A stretch of 64,000 nucleotides of DNA. It comes from Gaetbulibacter_B jejuensis (GTDB taxonomy: Bacteria > Bacteroidota > Bacteroidia > Flavobacteriales > Flavobacteriaceae). Below, in pieces: positions 17,108 to 24,842 of the stretch. The notes beneath the pieces were generated by a model. It saw only the letters and a list, made by a program, of their open reading frames with translations, did not search any database and had not been told where the DNA came from. Each line of letters starts with the position of its first letter. The stretch's first letter is position 1. The position numbers were made by a program, and so were the translations under genes. Location: positions 248,001 through 312,000 of the forward strand of contig NZ_BAAAGF010000003.1 in NCBI RefSeq assembly GCF_039524015.1, given 5' to 3'.

Positions 17108-19891
17108 ATGAGCGTTAATATTTCTGAAGTTAATCAAAAGCAAAATATCATCATAAAAGGTGCTAAACTTCATAATTTAAAAAATATTGATGTTGTTATA
17201 CCAAGAAACAAGCTTGTGGTTATAACTGGTTTATCAGGTTCTGGTAAATCTAGTTTAGCATTCGACACGCTTTATGCTGAAGGTCAGCGTCGTTATGTTG
17301 AAAGCTTATCTAGTTACGCGCGTCAATTTTTAGGACGATTAAATAAACCAAAAGTAGATTTCATTAAAGGTATTGCACCTGCTATTGCTATTGAGCAAAA
17401 AGTGAACTCAACAAACCCACGCTCTACTGTAGGTACAACTACCGAAATTTACGACTACTTAAAACTTCTTTTTGCGCGAATTGGTAAAACCTACTCTCCT
17501 ATTTCTGGTGAATTGGTAAAAAAACACACCACTAAGGATGTACTGGAGTTGGTAAAACAATTTGAAGAGAAAGAAAAACTATTACTCCTTGCTCCTATTA
17601 TTTTAGAAGAAGGACGTACTATGGTAGATAAACTTAAAGTGCTACTTCAACAAGGGTATGCTAGAATAAAATCTGGTGATGATGTATTGCGTATAGATGA
17701 TGCTATCGATAAAAAACTAGCCAAAGACGTCTTTTTAGTGGTGGATAGAATTGTGGTTAAACACGAAGAGGATTTTTACAACCGACTTGCTGATGCTATC
17801 GAAACTGCTTTTTTTGAAGGAAAAGGCGCTTGTATTATTGAATCGCTTTCCACAAAAAAACTACATGCTTTCAATAATAAGTTCGAACTAGATGGCATGT
17901 CTTTTTTAGAGCCTAATGTTCATCTTTTTAGTTTTAACAATCCGTATGGAGCTTGTCCTAAATGTGAGGGTTATGGAGATATTATAGGAATTGATGAAGA
18001 CTTAGTCATCCCAAATACTAGTTTGTCGGTTTACGAAAATGCAATTTTCGCTTGGCGTGGAGAAAGCATGAGTTGGTATAGAGATATGCTAGTCAATAAT
18101 TCGCATAAATTCGATTTCCCAATACACAAACCCTATTTTGAATTGTCTAATGAACAAAAACAACTCATTTGGGATGGTAATGAGTATTTCGAAGGATTAA
18201 ACAGTTTCTTTGAAGAACTTGAAGCTAAAGCTTATAAAATTCAAAATCGAGTAATGCTTTCGCGTTACAGAGGAAAAACAAAATGTAGTGCTTGTAAAGG
18301 AAAACGCTTACGTCCTGAAGCTAACTATGTAAAAGTTGGACAAACCACAATAACTGATTTGGTTGAAATGCCTCTTAAAAAACTCACTCAGTTTTTTAAA
18401 GAGCTAGAGTTAAACGATTATGACACTCAAATCGCTAGCAGACTATTAAAAGAAATCAATAATCGTTTGTCGTTTTTATCAAATGTTGGCTTAGATTATT
18501 TAACGCTTAACCGTCGTTCAAACACCTTATCTGGTGGTGAAAGTCAACGTATTAACCTAGCGACTTCACTAGGAAGCAGTTTAGTAGGCTCAATGTATAT
18601 TTTAGATGAACCTAGTATAGGCTTACATCCTAAAGACACTCAAAAACTAATTAAAGTTTTAGAAGCCTTACGCGATTTAGGTAACACAGTAATTGTAGTT
18701 GAGCATGACGAAGATATTATGCAAGCTGCTGATGAAATTATAGATATTGGTCCTGAAGCTGGTACTTTTGGAGGACATGTTGTAGCAACTGGTAGCTATA
18801 ACACTATTTTAGCTTCAGATTCGCTAACCGCTAAATACCTAAACGGAAATCTATCTATTGAAGTTCCTAAAAAAAGGCGCACTTCAAAATATCATATTGA
18901 TGTTATTGGAGCTCGCGAAAACAACTTAAAAAACATTGACGTTACGTTTCCTTTGGAAATGTTAACCGTTATTACAGGAGTATCTGGAAGTGGAAAGAGT
19001 ACTTTGGTTAAAAAAATACTATTTCCTGCCATACAGAAAAAACTAACTGATTTTGGCGATAAACCTGGACAGTTTACTGAAATAAAAGGCAACTTTAGTA
19101 ATATTAAACATGTTGAGTTTGTTGACCAAAATCCAATTGGTCGTTCTTCGCGCTCAAACCCTGTGACTTACATTAAAGCCTATGACGACATAAGAGCTTT
19201 ATTTGCTAATCAAAAGCTGAGTAAAATAAGAAACTACCAAGCAAAACATTTTTCGTTTAATGTAGATGGTGGACGTTGTGAAACTTGTAAAGGCGAAGGT
19301 GAAGTAACCATAGAAATGCAGTTTATGGCAGATGTTCATCTTACTTGCGAAACTTGTAATGGTAAACGCTTTAAAAAAGAAGTACTTGAAGTTACCTTTG
19401 AAGATAAGACTATTGATGACATCTTAAACCTTACTATTGATGATGCTATTGCGTTTTTTAGCAAGCATAACCAATCTAAAATTCAAGGCAAGTTACAACC
19501 GCTTCAAGATGTTGGTTTGGGCTACGTTACTTTAGGCCAAAGCTCTTCAACCTTGTCTGGTGGTGAAGCGCAACGTATTAAACTAGCATCGTTTTTAGGC
19601 AAAGGAAGCAAAAGTGATAATGCTCTATTTATTTTTGATGAACCTACAACAGGTTTACATTTTCATGATATTCAAAAACTACTAACCTCTTTTCAGGCTT
19701 TAATTGCTAAAGGACATTCCATAATTGTTATTGAACATAATTTAGAGCTTATCAAATGTGCCGATTACATTATTGATTTAGGTCCTGATGGAGGTGAACA
19801 AGGTGGACATCTTGTAGCTCATGGTACTCCCGAAGACATTGTAGCTGATAAAAACTCGGTTACTGGTAGCTACTTAAAGGAAAAACTATAG
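17108..19891 (+). CDS. uvrA: Excinuclease ABC subunit A
   Basis: The 927-aa length is near the usual 940 of UvrA. It carries two ATP-binding cassettes with Walker A GLSGSGKSS (41-49) and GVSGSGKST (about 623) and signatures LSGGESQR (about 474) and LSGGEAQR (about 816), plus CxxC zinc modules (CPKCEGYG, CSACKGKR, CETCKGEG, CETCNGKRF). It is the damage-recognition subunit of nucleotide excision repair, acting with UvrB and UvrC encoded elsewhere. The next gene follows two bases after its stop, suggesting an operon. Confidence 0.96.
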   Translation: MSVNISEVNQKQNIIIKGAKLHNLKNIDVVIPRNKLVVITGLSGSGKSSLAFDTLYAEGQRRYVESLSSYARQFLGRLNKPKVDFIKGIAPAIAIEQKVNSTNPRSTVGTTTEIYDYLKLLFARIGKTYSPISGELVKKHTTKDVLELVKQFEEKEKLLLLAPIILEEGRTMVDKLKVLLQQGYARIKSGDDVLRIDDAIDKKLAKDVFLVVDRIVVKHEEDFYNRLADAIETAFFEGKGACIIESLSTKKLHAFNNKFELDGMSFLEPNVHLFSFNNPYGACPKCEGYGDIIGIDEDLVIPNTSLSVYENAIFAWRGESMSWYRDMLVNNSHKFDFPIHKPYFELSNEQKQLIWDGNEYFEGLNSFFEELEAKAYKIQNRVMLSRYRGKTKCSACKGKRLRPEANYVKVGQTTITDLVEMPLKKLTQFFKELELNDYDTQIASRLLKEINNRLSFLSNVGLDYLTLNRRSNTLSGGESQRINLATSLGSSLVGSMYILDEPSIGLHPKDTQKLIKVLEALRDLGNTVIVVEHDEDIMQAADEIIDIGPEAGTFGGHVVATGSYNTILASDSLTAKYLNGNLSIEVPKKRRTSKYHIDVIGARENNLKNIDVTFPLEMLTVITGVSGSGKSTLVKKILFPAIQKKLTDFGDKPGQFTEIKGNFSNIKHVEFVDQNPIGRSSRSNPVTYIKAYDDIRALFANQKLSKIRNYQAKHFSFNVDGGRCETCKGEGEVTIEMQFMADVHLTCETCNGKRFKKEVLEVTFEDKTIDDILNLTIDDAIAFFSKHNQSKIQGKLQPLQDVGLGYVTLGQSSSTLSGGEAQRIKLASFLGKGSKSDNALFIFDEPTTGLHFHDIQKLLTSFQALIAKGHSIIVIEHNLELIKCADYIIDLGPDGGEQGGHLVAHGTPEDIVADKNSVTGSYLKEKL

Positions 19892-19893
19892 TT

Positions 19894-20565
19894 GTGAAGC
19901 TCTCAGAAAACATAGACAACAATAAGGATGAACTTCATTCTATTGAGTCTATTGATTTTTCTACAAATACTCCAAAAAACGTTAATATAGCTGTTACACC
20001 TTTAAAACCTGGAGGTGCGAATTTTAAAACACACTCTTTAGTAAAAAAATCGTCTTCAAAATATGCCTATCAACCTTCAGTAGGTGGAGCTGCATTTTCT
20101 ATTTTGTTCCTTAGTATTGGACTTATAATTACAATAGCTTGCATACTTAATATTATTGGTGTTTTTTCAACAGTAAAACCTGTAAGTTGGTTCATGCTAC
20201 TTATAGGAATTATCTTTGCCACTGTTGGAGCTTTACTGACGTATTGGTCTTACATGCCTAGAGTTTTCGATAAACAACTTGGTCTTTACTATAAAGCTTA
20301 TAAAGTTGATTTTAATAGAGATAAAAACACTTCAAAAAAACTAATTCCTTTAAAATCAATTATAGCTATTCAAATCATTGGAGAACGCATAACTAGTGAT
20401 GATGGTTCTTATGGAAGTTTTGAGCTTAATCTAGTATTAAATGACTATTCTAGAAAAAATGTAGTGGATCACGGAAATCTAAAATCCATAATCAACGATG
20501 CACATATCTTAAGTGATTTTTTAAACATCCCAATATGGCATGCAAAAACACACAATGCTCAATAA
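19894..20565 (+). CDS. Membrane protein of unknown function
   Basis: A 223-aa protein with a GTG start placed two bases after the uvrA stop. Residues 1-60 are polar; two membrane helices follow at about 65-90 and 98-121; the C-terminal part (about 125-223), with KLIPLKSIIAIQIIGERI and FELNLVLNDYSRKNVVDHG, resembles PH-like domains of bacterial membrane proteins. No named family recognised. It converges with the DUF3667 gene, overlapping it by seven bases. Confidence 0.72.
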   Translation: MKLSENIDNNKDELHSIESIDFSTNTPKNVNIAVTPLKPGGANFKTHSLVKKSSSKYAYQPSVGGAAFSILFLSIGLIITIACILNIIGVFSTVKPVSWFMLLIGIIFATVGALLTYWSYMPRVFDKQLGLYYKAYKVDFNRDKNTSKKLIPLKSIIAIQIIGERITSDDGSYGSFELNLVLNDYSRKNVVDHGNLKSIINDAHILSDFLNIPIWHAKTHNAQ

Positions 20566-21632
20566 GTCAACAACGCCATAAGTGCCATAATACCAGCAGC
20601 AAATGGTATTACAAACATTAAAAACACAAAGGTTGCCACACTACTTTTAAAGAAGCTTAAAAACCAACCTTGTCCATAAAATCGTTTTACAGCTATAAAG
20701 AGGTAAAAGAAAGTTGATAGCATAACCAATGTCATAATCCAACCTGGAAAATTATCCCAAATAAAATTACACAACATAAGCACGCTAAAAACTGTAAACA
20801 AAAACGAAAAGAAATAAAAGCTAAACACCAAATGATGAGCAAAACGTCCTTTTCTATAGTATAACAACTTTAAAATAAATGCAAATATTGGCAAGAGTAT
20901 AAACATTGCTATTGGGATACTATCATAAAACGCTTGCAATATTGAACCTCCACTCCTATTCTTAAAAAACTTTAAGGCTTGTGCGTATAGTCTTCTGGTA
21001 AAATAGCCATCATCGTCATCCATTCCCATAGCCTTATAGATCTCATCCTCACTTGCTCCTGCTTCAATTAAAGAATCAATCTCACTTCGGCTAAAACTAA
21101 AATTAGTATTCATTTTAGATTCTTTAGTAGCTTCTTGCTTTATAATAGAATCAAGCTCTTTAAACTCTTTATCTTTTAATCCTAGTTTCTCTTTATTTAC
21201 CTCAAGAGGCTGCATTATTTGAGCTATTTGAGCCGAATCTAAAGGTTTATTTCTCAAAGAGTCTATAACAGTTTTTGAACGTTCTAGTTCGCGTTTCATA
21301 GCCTCATCAACGCTTTGCGTAGTTTGTCTTGCAATAAAAGAGAATAAAAAGAAAAATACTACCGAAATAAACAGGTACATCTGAGCTGGATGCAAATACA
21401 ATAAGCGTTTTCCTTCTACAAAACGTCTAGCCAAATAACCTGGTTGTATCATTAAAGGGATAAAGCTCTTAAAAAAACGAGCATCAAAAGAAAAGTAGTT
21501 GCTAATAGTGTTGTAAAACAACACACCAAGAGTAAGGTCGTCTTTTGCTTTTTGCCCACAGTGCGGACAAAATTGAAACCCTTCTTCAAATTGCTTTTCG
21601 CAGTTTGGACAGTTAACCTGAGTTTTTTCCAT
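20559..21632 (-). CDS. DUF3667 family membrane protein with N-terminal zinc ribbon
   Basis: Start ATG at 21632 is chosen because the zinc ribbon begins seven residues later; the in-frame upstream extension is low quality. Residues 8-25 form a CxxC...CxxC ribbon (Cys8, 11, 22, 25). The segment FFKSFIPLMIQPGYLARRFV is the DUF3667 signature. Five hydrophobic segments follow, with a polar 100-residue linker between the first and second. Function unknown; family members are common in Bacteroidota. 357 aa. Confidence 0.85.
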   Translation of the reverse strand: MEKTQVNCPNCEKQFEEGFQFCPHCGQKAKDDLTLGVLFYNTISNYFSFDARFFKSFIPLMIQPGYLARRFVEGKRLLYLHPAQMYLFISVVFFFLFSFIARQTTQSVDEAMKRELERSKTVIDSLRNKPLDSAQIAQIMQPLEVNKEKLGLKDKEFKELDSIIKQEATKESKMNTNFSFSRSEIDSLIEAGASEDEIYKAMGMDDDDGYFTRRLYAQALKFFKNRSGGSILQAFYDSIPIAMFILLPIFAFILKLLYYRKGRFAHHLVFSFYFFSFLFTVFSVLMLCNFIWDNFPGWIMTLVMLSTFFYLFIAVKRFYGQGWFLSFFKSSVATFVFLMFVIPFAAGIMALMALLTY

Positions 21633-21746
21633 AATAATTGATTGGCTATATAAAAGTATAAAAAAAATTGAACGCTCATGTAAAGTGTTTTTCACAAACG
21701 TCCTCAATAACCAATAACATACTAATAATTAAATACTTACATTTTT

Positions 21747-21761
21747 TGGCACGCAAATTGA
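21747..21761 (+). promoter_or_regulatory. Sigma-54-like -24/-12 promoter (TGGCAC-N5-TTGA)
   Basis: TGGCACGCAAATTGA has the invariant GG and the correct ten-base spacing to the -12 G of a sigma-54 promoter, but the following base is A rather than C. The same core occurs ahead of the paralogous gene at 24793. The start codon is 69 bases downstream. Confidence 0.55.
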
Positions 21762-21829
21762 AAACTAACATAACAAATAGCGTAAGCCGAAAAGCTAAAT
21801 GAGTAGGCATAATCTAAAACCCTATTATT

Positions 21830-22498
21830 ATGAAAAAAATTGTATTCATATTAGCATCGATGTTACTAGGTTTAACATCTGCAACAGCAACAGCACAAGG
21901 TGAAGGTTTAAACAATACACGCTATCGTTATGCACAACCAATAATGTTTGTAGAGCGTGGTGTAGAGTTTATGATTTTTCCTGACGGAAGTTTCGATTTC
22001 AATACTAACATTGAAAACACCTACCAAACAGGTAATGTGTACTACAGATCAACAACTACTCGTAGAAGCTCGGTAAACGTTACTTATGGAGCTCCTGGTA
22101 CTGTTAGTAGAGTACACTATTCTACTCCAAGATCTAATCAAGGTGTATTTATTCAACATGATAGTGATGGTAAAATTAGAAGAATTGGTAATGTGTACTT
22201 AAATTATGACAGACAAGGTAGAATTAAAAGAGCTGGAACTGTATATATGAGTTACCAAAGAGGTAATGGAAGATTAAAACAAGTTGGTGGTTTACGTGTA
22301 AACTACAACGCTTGGGGAGAAATTGTTCATGCTTCTGGTGTAGTAAACCATAACAATTCAGGTTATGTATACAGTAACAACACTTCAGGTAATTTTGGAT
22401 ATGGTTATTATAGTGATTTTGATGATGCTGATGATTACTATTACTACAGACAAGGTGGTGAGGTGAAAAAACAAAAAAAGATTAAAATAAAAGTATAA
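21830..22498 (+). CDS. Exported repeat protein, paralog A
   Basis: A 222-aa exported protein (signal peptide to about residue 23, ending ATATAQ) opening with PIMFVERGVEFMIFPDGSFDFN, which matches the start of the mature product of the gene at 24843 (FVENGIEFSVFPDGQFDFY). The centre holds about four copies of a 16-residue unit, G(K/R)I(R/K)RxGxVYLxY, for example GKIRRIGNVYLNYDRQ, GRIKRAGTVYMSYQRGN and GRLKQVGGLRVNYNAW. The C-terminal end is Asp/Tyr rich, then Lys rich. Extracytoplasmic location is inferred. The leader (TAAAACCCT...ATTATGAAA) also resembles that of the paralog. Confidence 0.78.
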   Translation: MKKIVFILASMLLGLTSATATAQGEGLNNTRYRYAQPIMFVERGVEFMIFPDGSFDFNTNIENTYQTGNVYYRSTTTRRSSVNVTYGAPGTVSRVHYSTPRSNQGVFIQHDSDGKIRRIGNVYLNYDRQGRIKRAGTVYMSYQRGNGRLKQVGGLRVNYNAWGEIVHASGVVNHNNSGYVYSNNTSGNFGYGYYSDFDDADDYYYYRQGGEVKKQKKIKIKV

Positions 22499-22503
22499 AT
22501 AGA

Positions 22504-22571
22504 TTTTTTTGATTGGTTAGTTAATTGATAATCCCGTTGTACGTCCCCAAGTACTTCGGGATTGTCTTTTT
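22504..22571 (+). terminator. Terminator with conserved upstream box
   Basis: A poly-T and GATTGGTTAGTT box (22504-22522) precedes a hairpin AATCCCG / CGGGATT (22530-22563, with an inner GTAC / GTAC stem) and a T-rich tail. A similar box and hairpin follow the paralog gene. Confidence 0.75.
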
Positions 22572-22600
22572 ATAGAGCATCAATACTAACTATAAAAAGT

Positions 22601-22969
22601 TTATCCTTCTCTAAGTATCTTTTCCATTTTTCTACCTTTTGCTAACTCATCCACGAGCTTATCTAAATATCTGGTCTGTTGAGTTAACGTGGTAGTAATA
22701 TCTTCTATCCTGTAACCACATATTACACCCTTAATTAAGTGTGCATTTGGGTGAATGGTTGCTTGCTCAAAAAACGTTTTAAAAGTTACCTTATCGTCTA
22801 TAAGTTGTTGCAGCTTATTGTCGTCAAAGCCTGTTAACCATTCAATGACTTGGTGTAACTCGGCTTTGGTGCGATTCTTTTTCTCAACTTTAGTAACATA
22901 ATGTGGATATACCGATGCAAAAGTCATTTTTGCAATACGTTCATCATGTTCTGGTGTGGTAATACTCAT
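22601..22969 (-). CDS. DUF2200 family protein
   Basis: The 122-aa sequence contains the family pattern RIAKMTFASVYPHYVTKVEKK, LHQVIEWLTGFDD, HPNAHLIKGVICGYRIE and YLDKLVDELAKGRKMEKILR. DUF2200 proteins are small, soluble and scattered across bacteria, often in accessory DNA; no function is known to me. It lies between the two paralogs with sigma-54-like promoters, on the opposite strand. Confidence 0.9.
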   Translation of the reverse strand: MSITTPEHDERIAKMTFASVYPHYVTKVEKKNRTKAELHQVIEWLTGFDDNKLQQLIDDKVTFKTFFEQATIHPNAHLIKGVICGYRIEDITTTLTQQTRYLDKLVDELAKGRKMEKILREG

Positions 22970-23016
22970 AGTGCTGAATGTGTTGTTAATTTTTGATATG
23001 TGAAGGTAACGGTCTC

Positions 23017-23126
23017 GTATAACCGTCAGTTACGGGATTAAAGTTACTATTTTTCGGTTAAACACAGACGTTAGCAATTCCGAGTGGATTCGGACGTAGT
23101 CGAATCCGCCGTAATTGCGGTTATAC
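23017..23126. repeat. 110-bp imperfect palindrome, attC-like
   Basis: The outer arms GTATAACCG (23017-23025) and CGGTTATAC (23118-23126) are exact inverted repeats, extended inward by CAgTTACGG against CCGTAATTG with small bulges. An inner hairpin GGATTCG / CGAATCC sits at 23086-23107. The overall size, bulged arms and position 3' of a small gene resemble integron attC sites, although the canonical GTTRRRY core is not a clean match. Similar elements are, in my memory, recurrent in flavobacterial genomes. Confidence 0.65.
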
Positions 23127-23127
23127 A

Positions 23128-23139
23128 TTGTTGGCAACA
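23128..23139. repeat. Box 1 of a pair bracketing the 193-aa gene (TTGTTGGCAACA)
   Basis: Lies five bases after the stop of the leftward gene and two bases from the palindrome arm. TGTTGGCAACA is itself a quasi-palindrome; its partner TGTTGCCAACAA is at 23729-23740. Confidence 0.65.
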
Positions 23140-23144
23140 GTATT

Positions 23145-23726
23145 TTATTTTTTTCCATTATGAAACTCAATCAGAATTTTTTCTTTTTCTGATTCCGACA
23201 ACCCATAATCAACAATTAATTCAGGTCGGAAAGGTGGCATTTGATTATCAATTTTTAAAAACCATTGAATTAAATATTGGCTAATTTCTAATTCGATTCC
23301 TTCGCAACCTGCTGAATAATAAACCTTATATTCTTTGTCATTAATTGATTTTGAAATCAAATCTAATTTTTTACTATAATCACTCCTCCTTAAAAGCCCT
23401 TCGTATCCAATTGCTTTAACAGTTCCGTTTGGGTATTTTATTAAGTTCAACAGTTCATTTTCGCTGGCATTATTCATTATCCAAAGTCTTGTTTTGGCAA
23501 ACTTTTCCATTGACCTTCCATTTGGACCAACTCCTCCTGTATATCCAGTGTTTTTTGCAACTAAAACAGAGTCCTTTATAGATTTCGATACATTATTCCA
23601 ATTATGTGACCAACTTTTTTCATAGAATGAAGATAATACAACAACAATTCCAATTCCGAGTATTGTCAAAATTGGGAATAAAATCGAGAATCGATTTCGC
23701 TTATTATGATTTCTGCGTTTCATCAT
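23145..23726 (-). CDS. Single-pass membrane protein of unknown function in a cassette-like unit
   Basis: A 193-aa protein with a basic N-terminus (MMKRRNHNKRNR), one membrane helix (about 14-33), and a soluble part with TGYTGGVGPNGRSMEKFAKTR and a HEAT-like helix pair (NELLNLIKYPNGTVKAIGYEGLLRRS). I do not recognise the family. Start and stop lie two and five bases from a pair of 12-bp inverted boxes, and a 110-bp palindrome follows immediately, the layout of a mobile gene cassette. Confidence 0.72.
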   Translation of the reverse strand: MMKRRNHNKRNRFSILFPILTILGIGIVVVLSSFYEKSWSHNWNNVSKSIKDSVLVAKNTGYTGGVGPNGRSMEKFAKTRLWIMNNASENELLNLIKYPNGTVKAIGYEGLLRRSDYSKKLDLISKSINDKEYKVYYSAGCEGIELEISQYLIQWFLKIDNQMPPFRPELIVDYGLSESEKEKILIEFHNGKK

Positions 23727-23728
23727 AT

Positions 23729-23740
23729 TGTTGCCAACAA
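23729..23740. repeat. Box 2 of the pair (TGTTGCCAACAA)
   Basis: Exact inverted copy of the box at 23128-23139, placed two bases upstream of the ATG of the leftward 193-aa gene. Confidence 0.65.
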
Positions 23741-23793
23741 ATAATTAATTTCAAAATAGCTGATAAATTATCATAAAGAGTTATAATTAAGAA

Positions 23794-24570
23794 TTAAAAA
23801 TCCTGACCACAATTACATTCGATAATGTAATCTTCCTTATAATAATTCATAAATTTAGCCACTGACTTCAATGTATCTAAATATTTAAAATCAAATCCTT
23901 TTTTTATTAAGTTTTTATATCTTAGAAAATCATTCTCTTGCTTTGTGTGAATTATATCATCTCTATATTCTTTCAATTTCCAAATTAACTGATTATTTAG
24001 ATTATTGTTTTTAAAAAAATCCTTTCCTGTATTCTCTTTAAGAATGACTTTGATTTTAGTCTTAAAATCCAAGGATTCTTGAATTTGCATTTTATTATAA
24101 ATTATTGTTTTGTTTTTTTGTCTATCAATATAATTATAGTCATCCTTTATCATTGAATTTATAAAAGATTCAATAGCCGTAAATAAGTATATCACAAAAC
24201 CACTAGATAAACCAAAAAAATCATACAATTCATGAATTGGTGGCTTTTTATCTTCTGATGATAAATTTAATTTAGAAATTAATATTTTTCTCTGTTCTGA
24301 AATTCTTTTCAAGCCCATCTGAGCATTATTAAAATAAATTAAAGTGGGATCAGGAATTGGAACAAGATAATTTATACCATCAATCTTATTCACCAAGCCA
24401 CCAATTAAAGTATCATCTTCTAATTCTAAAAAAGCTATTTCACCTTTCCTATCAGATAATATATTTTCTTCAACATTAGCTCTTAAATCAATCATTTCTA
24501 TTTTTTTTCCGTTAAAAATAGGATCATTAGAATTTGTTTGATAAAAAAACCGTCTCTTAATATGTTTCAT
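23794..24570 (-). CDS. HEPN-like protein of unknown function
   Basis: A 258-aa protein. The N-terminal half (about 1-95) is beta-rich, with a conserved-looking GEIAFLELEDDTLIGGLV. The C-terminal half is helical: FVIYLFTAIESFINSMIKDD, then WKLKEYRDDIIHTK, which contains an R-x4-H (RDDIIH) motif typical of HEPN RNases and related non-catalytic HEPN folds. It ends in CNCGQDF. HEPN proteins are frequent in toxin-antitoxin and antiphage systems, but no antitoxin or nucleotidyltransferase partner is adjacent. It is AT-richer and Lys/Asn/Ile-richer than its neighbours, consistent with acquired DNA. Confidence 0.6.
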   Translation of the reverse strand: MKHIKRRFFYQTNSNDPIFNGKKIEMIDLRANVEENILSDRKGEIAFLELEDDTLIGGLVNKIDGINYLVPIPDPTLIYFNNAQMGLKRISEQRKILISKLNLSSEDKKPPIHELYDFFGLSSGFVIYLFTAIESFINSMIKDDYNYIDRQKNKTIIYNKMQIQESLDFKTKIKVILKENTGKDFFKNNNLNNQLIWKLKEYRDDIIHTKQENDFLRYKNLIKKGFDFKYLDTLKSVAKFMNYYKEDYIIECNCGQDF

Positions 24571-24670
24571 TTTATTTGATTTATAAAACTCTTAAATATA
24601 ATCTTTTTCAACAACTATCATTATTCAATAAGCACGAAAAAAACAATCGCTAAATAGCTTCTCTATACCT

Positions 24671-24713
24671 AAGTCATAGCTACTCCATAGCTAGTCCATG
24701 TATAGTCCATGTA
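24671..24713. repeat. Array of four 11-bp direct repeats (candidate activator site)
   Basis: Two exact copies of TAGTCCATGTA (24692-24713) are preceded by TACTCCATAGC (24681-24691) and a one-base-shorter AAGTCATAGC (24671-24680). The 11-bp period equals about one helical turn. The array is 80-120 bases upstream of the sigma-54-like promoter at 24793, where an enhancer-binding activator would be expected to bind. Confidence 0.55.
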
Positions 24714-24792
24714 AAACGCGGTTTTTCCTACAAAAAACCCAAACAAACACAAACTGCTTAAAATCAATATATTAAATATTATTTCTGTTTTT

Positions 24793-24807
24793 TGGCACGC
24801 TGTTTGT
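24793..24807 (+). promoter_or_regulatory. Sigma-54-like -24/-12 promoter (TGGCAC-N5-TTGT)
   Basis: TGGCACGCTGTTTGT repeats the GG-N10-G arrangement found ahead of the paralog at 21747, inside a shared TTTTTTGGCACGC block. The base after the -12 G is T instead of C. The start codon is 36 bases downstream. Confidence 0.58.
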
Positions 24808-24842
24808 TTACTATTAGTTGTATAATTAAAACCCTTACAATT

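Noticed and set aside
23084..23284. Rightward 66-codon frame across the palindrome
   Set aside because: It overlaps the palindrome and the opposite-strand gene; the composition is not protein-like.
24671..24713. 11-bp repeats as a CRISPR array
   Set aside because: Units are directly adjacent with no spacers and are too short; no cas genes are present.
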